Positions 60,991 through 64,000 of a DNA stretch of 64,000 bases are shown piece by piece. The notes beneath the pieces were generated by a model, which was not told where the DNA came from, did not search any database, and was given only the letters and a program-made list of their open reading frames with translations. The position numbers and the translations under genes were made by a program. Position 1 is the stretch's first letter, and each line of letters starts with the position of its first letter. The DNA comes from JAKQDH01 sp029558835. Lineage in GTDB: Bacteria; Planctomycetota; Phycisphaerae; UBA1845. Location: positions 62,001-126,000 of the forward strand of contig DAOQSN010000004.1 in assembly GCA_035356615.1 (NCBI GenBank), in the 5' to 3' direction.

Positions 60991-62362
60991 CGGCGTCGGG
61001 CTCTCCGGTCGGCTGGTGCCTGTGGCCGCCCGTGCGGCGCGCTTTCGTTTCATCCTGAGGCGGAATCGCTGCGTTCGCGGAACGTTCCTGGACCTCTCGG
61101 GAGACCACGCGGTACAGACACAACGGCAGGGCCATGACCCACCAGTACGACTCGCAATACAGGCGCTCCGTTCCGAGCCCGGTCACGAAGTACGTGGTGA
61201 GGGAAACCAGCAGCCCATAGGTCAGAAACGCGGTTTCCAGCGGTTGGTCCGTGAGTGGCGCCAGCCGCTGGCACTTCCGCAGGTACACCAGCGCCCCGCC
61301 GATCAGCAGGAACATCAGCGTACCACCCTGGACGCCCATTTCCACGAAGCACAGCACGACGGTGTTGTGCGATGCCCGCAGGTGATACCGCGGGTCGTAG
61401 CGTCCCACGACGTGAGGAAAGTTGCCTACGCCGATGCCGAGGGGGTGGTCGGCGAGAATGCGCGTCGACAACTTCCAGATGTCGACGCGGGTGCGCGTGG
61501 CATGGTCGCTCTCAGTCAGCGTCTGCCGATCTCTAAGGGTGCTCATGCGCGCCCAGAACAAGTTGTCGGTCAGGCCGTACGCGCACAGCGCGGCCAGCGC
61601 GGTCACAAAGTAGATTCGGAAGCGCCCGACCCTGGGCGCGCAGACCACGGCTACGAGCGAACCGAGCAGCAGTCCCACGAACGCCGCCCGCGTCCGACAG
61701 AGGACGATGGTGTTCACCGAGAACGCGCCCGCCAGCAGGGCCAGCACGCGCCACTTCCACTGCGTCGCCGACAGGTACATCGCTCCGATGAGTGGCAGCA
61801 TGGCGCTCATGTACGCCGCCAGCCCCGATGCCGAACGGAAGTCCGGCCCGCCGCCGGCGTTCAACCGCCCCTCGACGAAGTCCCAGCGGGGGGCGTTGTA
61901 CGCATCGTGCCCAAGGTACAGACTCCCGATCACCAGCGACCACAGCACCAGCCGCAGGTTGCGCCGGGTCGTCGCGAGACGTCCCAGCACCAGCACGAAC
62001 GCCATCGTCTTCCAGAACTTGTCGAAGACTAACGCGCTCCAGGCGTCATACTTGACACCCAAGAGGATGTTCGCCGTGCCCAGGCCCAGCAGCAACAGCA
62101 CGCCCCACTCCCACGCGCACCACGTGGGCCGGTGCCTGGGCACCTGCTTGCGCGCCACCACCATGCCAATGAGCGTGAAGAGCGCCGCGAATAGCGAAAT
62201 GCGGATCCCCAGCGTGGCAATCGGCTCACCCCACCATCGCGAAGTCGGGTTCACTTGGTACACAAACAGGTACGTCACCACGCCCCAGATAGGGTTTACC
62301 AGCGCACCCAGCCACCCCCACCAGAGCAGGACGAAACAAAGGATGGTCTTCAACGGCCACAT
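60947..62362 (-). CDS. Wzy/O-antigen-ligase-like membrane protein
   Basis: The 471-residue protein (from the ATG at 62362) has about ten membrane helices and the Wzy_C-type large periplasmic loop with TRVDIWKLSTRILADHPLGI, GVGNFPHVVG and HNTVVLCFVEMG. It polymerises or ligates lipid-linked oligosaccharide repeats. The C-terminal tail is polar. Its end overlaps the GT4 start, which suggests coupled translation. Confidence 0.88.
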   Translation of the reverse strand: MWPLKTILCFVLLWWGWLGALVNPIWGVVTYLFVYQVNPTSRWWGEPIATLGIRISLFAALFTLIGMVVARKQVPRHRPTWCAWEWGVLLLLGLGTANILLGVKYDAWSALVFDKFWKTMAFVLVLGRLATTRRNLRLVLWSLVIGSLYLGHDAYNAPRWDFVEGRLNAGGGPDFRSASGLAAYMSAMLPLIGAMYLSATQWKWRVLALLAGAFSVNTIVLCRTRAAFVGLLLGSLVAVVCAPRVGRFRIYFVTALAALCAYGLTDNLFWARMSTLRDRQTLTESDHATRTRVDIWKLSTRILADHPLGIGVGNFPHVVGRYDPRYHLRASHNTVVLCFVEMGVQGGTLMFLLIGGALVYLRKCQRLAPLTDQPLETAFLTYGLLVSLTTYFVTGLGTERLYCESYWWVMALPLCLYRVVSREVQERSANAAIPPQDETKARRTGGHRHQPTGEPDADEESAADCPSYSYA

Positions 62363-62688
62363 AGGGTCCGCCCGGTACTCCACGTACGGGTTGCGAACGG
62401 GACGAGGCGCACACGCTCTCCCGTCAGGCGCAGGGCGACCCGCCGACCGGGACGCGTCGGGCCGTCCCCGGGTCCCTTCAGCGGGCACCTCGGCCGGTCG
62501 GAATCCCCAACCGGTCCGTCTTCTCCTTCACCCGCTTGTCGTCAGTCAGTGCCCATAACTGTAGGCACGACGCCCGATAACCGCGCCGCGGCCGTCCAAG
62601 GCGCGTCTCACAGCTCACTGGGGGTTCGGAACGAAGCAGCCGGCCCGCACGGGGCTTCTGCGGGTGGCGCCAGGGGCTCCGCGGCGCC
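62363..62688. other. Short intergenic region between the polymerase and PssE-like genes
   Basis: I see no gene and no clear promoter. The genes on both sides are on the minus strand. Confidence 0.4.
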
Positions 62689-63228
62689 TCATGGTCTCGG
62701 CGTCGCCGCCGGGGCCACGGGGAAGCACGCGGCGCAAACCGGGGCGGCGCGGCAGGCGGTCGCGACGGATCCGCGGCGCCGGGCCGAGACGTGGTCACGC
62801 AGGTCTTGGGCCAGGTTGCGGACGCTCGAGCTGCGCGGCGGCCGGGCGGCCCGCGCGTGGGGCAAGGCGGCTTCCAGTTCTCGCGGCGAGGCAATCCAAC
62901 ACAGGTCGCACGCCTCCCCGACCTTCCGCAGGAACTCCAACTGGTGATTGCCCGACTTGGTCGAGTTCGCCACCGCGATCATCGGACGGCCCAGGAGGAT
63001 CAACTCGCAGACGCAGCCCGTTCCCCCGTGGGTGATGACCAGGTCTGCCTGCTTCGCTTTCTCCATTAGCTCCCGGTCGAAGCGTACCCACTCCAGGTGC
63101 GTCGGCGTCCGGCGCGCCAGGCCGATCTGCGCATGGACGTGGTCCGTGATCTTCCCCGTCGCTACGAGCCGATCCACCTGATCGATCAACTCGTCGAAGA
63201 ACTGGGTACCCACCGTTACCAGGATCAT
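62689..63228 (-). CDS. Alg13/PssE-like glycosyltransferase subunit
   Basis: The 179-residue protein shows the GT28 C-terminal fold: MILVTVGTQFFDELIDQVDR, LVITHGGTGCVCELILLGRP and ANSTKSGNHQLEFLRKVGE. This is the catalytic partner in the split Alg13/Alg14 or PssE/PssD glycosyltransferase. The start at 63228 overlaps the stop of the Alg14-like gene (ATGA). The last 40 residues are Arg/Ala-rich and may not be conserved. Confidence 0.88.
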   Translation of the reverse strand: MILVTVGTQFFDELIDQVDRLVATGKITDHVHAQIGLARRTPTHLEWVRFDRELMEKAKQADLVITHGGTGCVCELILLGRPMIAVANSTKSGNHQLEFLRKVGEACDLCWIASPRELEAALPHARAARPPRSSSVRNLAQDLRDHVSARRRGSVATACRAAPVCAACFPVAPAATPRP

Positions 63229-63797
63229 AAGACCATCCCGGCGAACACCGTCCGCGGGTAGCGCGTGCGCAGGTGCGCCCACTGTACATAGAGCCTCCGC
63301 GGCAACCGCAAGTGGTACAGCAGCTTCCCGGTCAGCGACAGGTTCACCACGCGTGTCAGCGACTCGACGAATACCCCATAAGCGCCCACCAGCCGACCCG
63401 CCAGCAGCAGCGGCACCGCTGCCGCCGTGCCCAACGTGAGGATCACGTCCGGCCGCAGCCGCCGCACGAGGCGGACCGCCTCCACGATGCTCCACAGCCC
63501 GCGAAGGGCATTGGTAATCCACCGCCAGGGGTACTTGCGGGTCGGTCCGAGGTAGTGCATGGCGTACCGTGGCCCCGGGTGCGGCATGGGCAACCGGCGC
63601 GCCGCATGGTTCCCTGAGTGATGCCCATAGGCGTAGGCGAAGCGGAAGTCCGACTCGCTGAGTTGCTCCAGAAGGCGGTACATCTGTAAGTGATGACCGC
63701 CCCCGGTCAATGTCACCAGCACCAGCGGTCGATCGTTTGAGGACTCGTTCGCCACGGCCAACCTCACGGCTGCAACGCCCCGCTGACTGCGAGCCAT
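63225..63797 (-). CDS. Alg14/PssD-like membrane partner of the split glycosyltransferase
   Basis: The 190-residue protein has the Alg14 signature LVLVTLTGGGHHLQMYRLLE, DVILTLGTAAAVPLLLAGRL, YGVFVESLTRV and VQWAHLRTRYPRTVFAGMVL. It anchors the catalytic subunit to the membrane. It overlaps the PssE-like gene by four bases. The two together make one glycosyltransferase, the first committed sugar addition in some exopolysaccharide pathways. Confidence 0.88.
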   Translation of the reverse strand: MARSQRGVAAVRLAVANESSNDRPLVLVTLTGGGHHLQMYRLLEQLSESDFRFAYAYGHHSGNHAARRLPMPHPGPRYAMHYLGPTRKYPWRWITNALRGLWSIVEAVRLVRRLRPDVILTLGTAAAVPLLLAGRLVGAYGVFVESLTRVVNLSLTGKLLYHLRLPRRLYVQWAHLRTRYPRTVFAGMVL

Positions 63798-63927
63798 GCC
63801 CGACGATGGCCCGTAGCGTGCTTATCGGCCAACCCGTTGGTCCGCTAAAACAGCCGCTGCCGCCTGGGTCACCACGCGCGGCCGTGCGCCGCTCCGCACC
63901 GAGACCGCCAGGGAGCGGCCTGGCGTC

Positions 63928-64000
63928 TCAGCAAATGAACATCGCGTCGCCGAAGCTGAAGAGGCGGTACCGGTGGGCGATGGCGTGCTCGTAGGCCCGC
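63928..64000 (-). CDS. queA: C-terminal end of S-adenosylmethionine:tRNA ribosyltransferase-isomerase
   Basis: The last 24 codons at the right edge read RAYEHAIAHRYRLFSFGDAMFIC on the minus strand and end with TGA at 63930-63928. AYxHAIxxxYRFFSFGDAMF is the conserved C-terminus of QueA, which makes epoxyqueuosine in tRNA. The gene runs out of the window. It is on the same strand as the exopolysaccharide cluster but about 130 bases upstream. Confidence 0.85.
   Translation of the reverse strand, partial: RAYEHAIAHRYRLFSFGDAMFIC

Noticed and set aside
1..64000. CRISPR array, prophage, plasmid origin or insertion-sequence transposase
   Set aside because: No regular spacer-repeat pattern and no phage or transposase gene; the only mobile-looking items are the two short palindromic elements.

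Overview
This window is high-GC bacterial chromosomal DNA, most likely from a planctomycete and probably near the Phycisphaerae. The support is a zinc-ribbon membrane protein with the CGYDL...RCPECG motif, secreted proteins ending in PEP-CTERM or IPTL-like sorting tails or a dockerin-like DxDxDGDVD segment, a primary sigma factor next to primase, and many TMTC-like, EF-hand and GC-rich intergenic palindrome features. I see no phage, plasmid, CRISPR or transposase genes. The taxonomic call is an inference from protein style, not a database match.

Layout. 1-5.4 kb: a truncated zinc-ribbon membrane protein, a TMTC-like TPR membrane protein, a bacterial homologue of cyclic 2,3-diphosphoglycerate synthetase, and a tRNA with anticodon CAT that is an Ile2 type. 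5.5-13.6 kb (minus): glutamine-dependent NAD synthetase, a 1.1-kb gap, rpoD, dnaG with a near-consensus promoter, and a membrane-anchored coiled-coil protein. 14-20 kb (minus): a compact acyl-chain cluster (ribosomal protein S1 homologue, two hotdog dehydratases, one ACP, two ketosynthases). One ketosynthase keeps its nucleophilic Cys but has lost both catalytic His. 20.4-24.1 kb (plus): GH15 glucoamylase-like enzyme and DNA photolyase. 24.5-33.3 kb: PEGA lipoprotein, phosphoesterase, secreted matrixin-like protease, MFS transporter, amidohydrolase, GNAT-like protein, sorted surface protein and flavin reductase. Two copies of a short palindromic MITE-like element lie here, each in a gap between convergent genes and each inside another palindrome.

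33.9-45.7 kb (plus) is the most unusual part. After a large secreted M36-like peptidase comes a tightly packed five-gene set: a GT2 glycosyltransferase; a 996-residue fusion of methyltransferase, two-[4Fe-4S] ferredoxin/FrhB-type reductase and flippase-like membrane domain; a GT-C-like membrane protein with a C-terminal EF-hand region; and an OmpR response regulator with its histidine kinase. ATGA or short overlaps link most of these genes, which suggests a regulated envelope glycolipid or polysaccharide pathway with a redox step. This is my best candidate for an undescribed system.

46-50.6 kb: a lamin-tail PEP-CTERM protein behind a long leader, an M28 peptidase with PDZ domain, and an ECF sigma factor with a probable membrane regulator. 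50.8-56.4 kb: SMC and a PAS histidine kinase. 56.6-63.8 kb (minus): an exopolysaccharide cluster (Wzz-like copolymerase, methyltransferase, GT4, Wzy/O-antigen-ligase-like polymerase, split PssE/PssD glycosyltransferase). The window closes with the C-terminal end of queA.

Recurring extended -10 boxes of the form TANAAT or TATACT lie upstream of eight genes, so the housekeeping promoter of this organism looks close to ordinary sigma-70.
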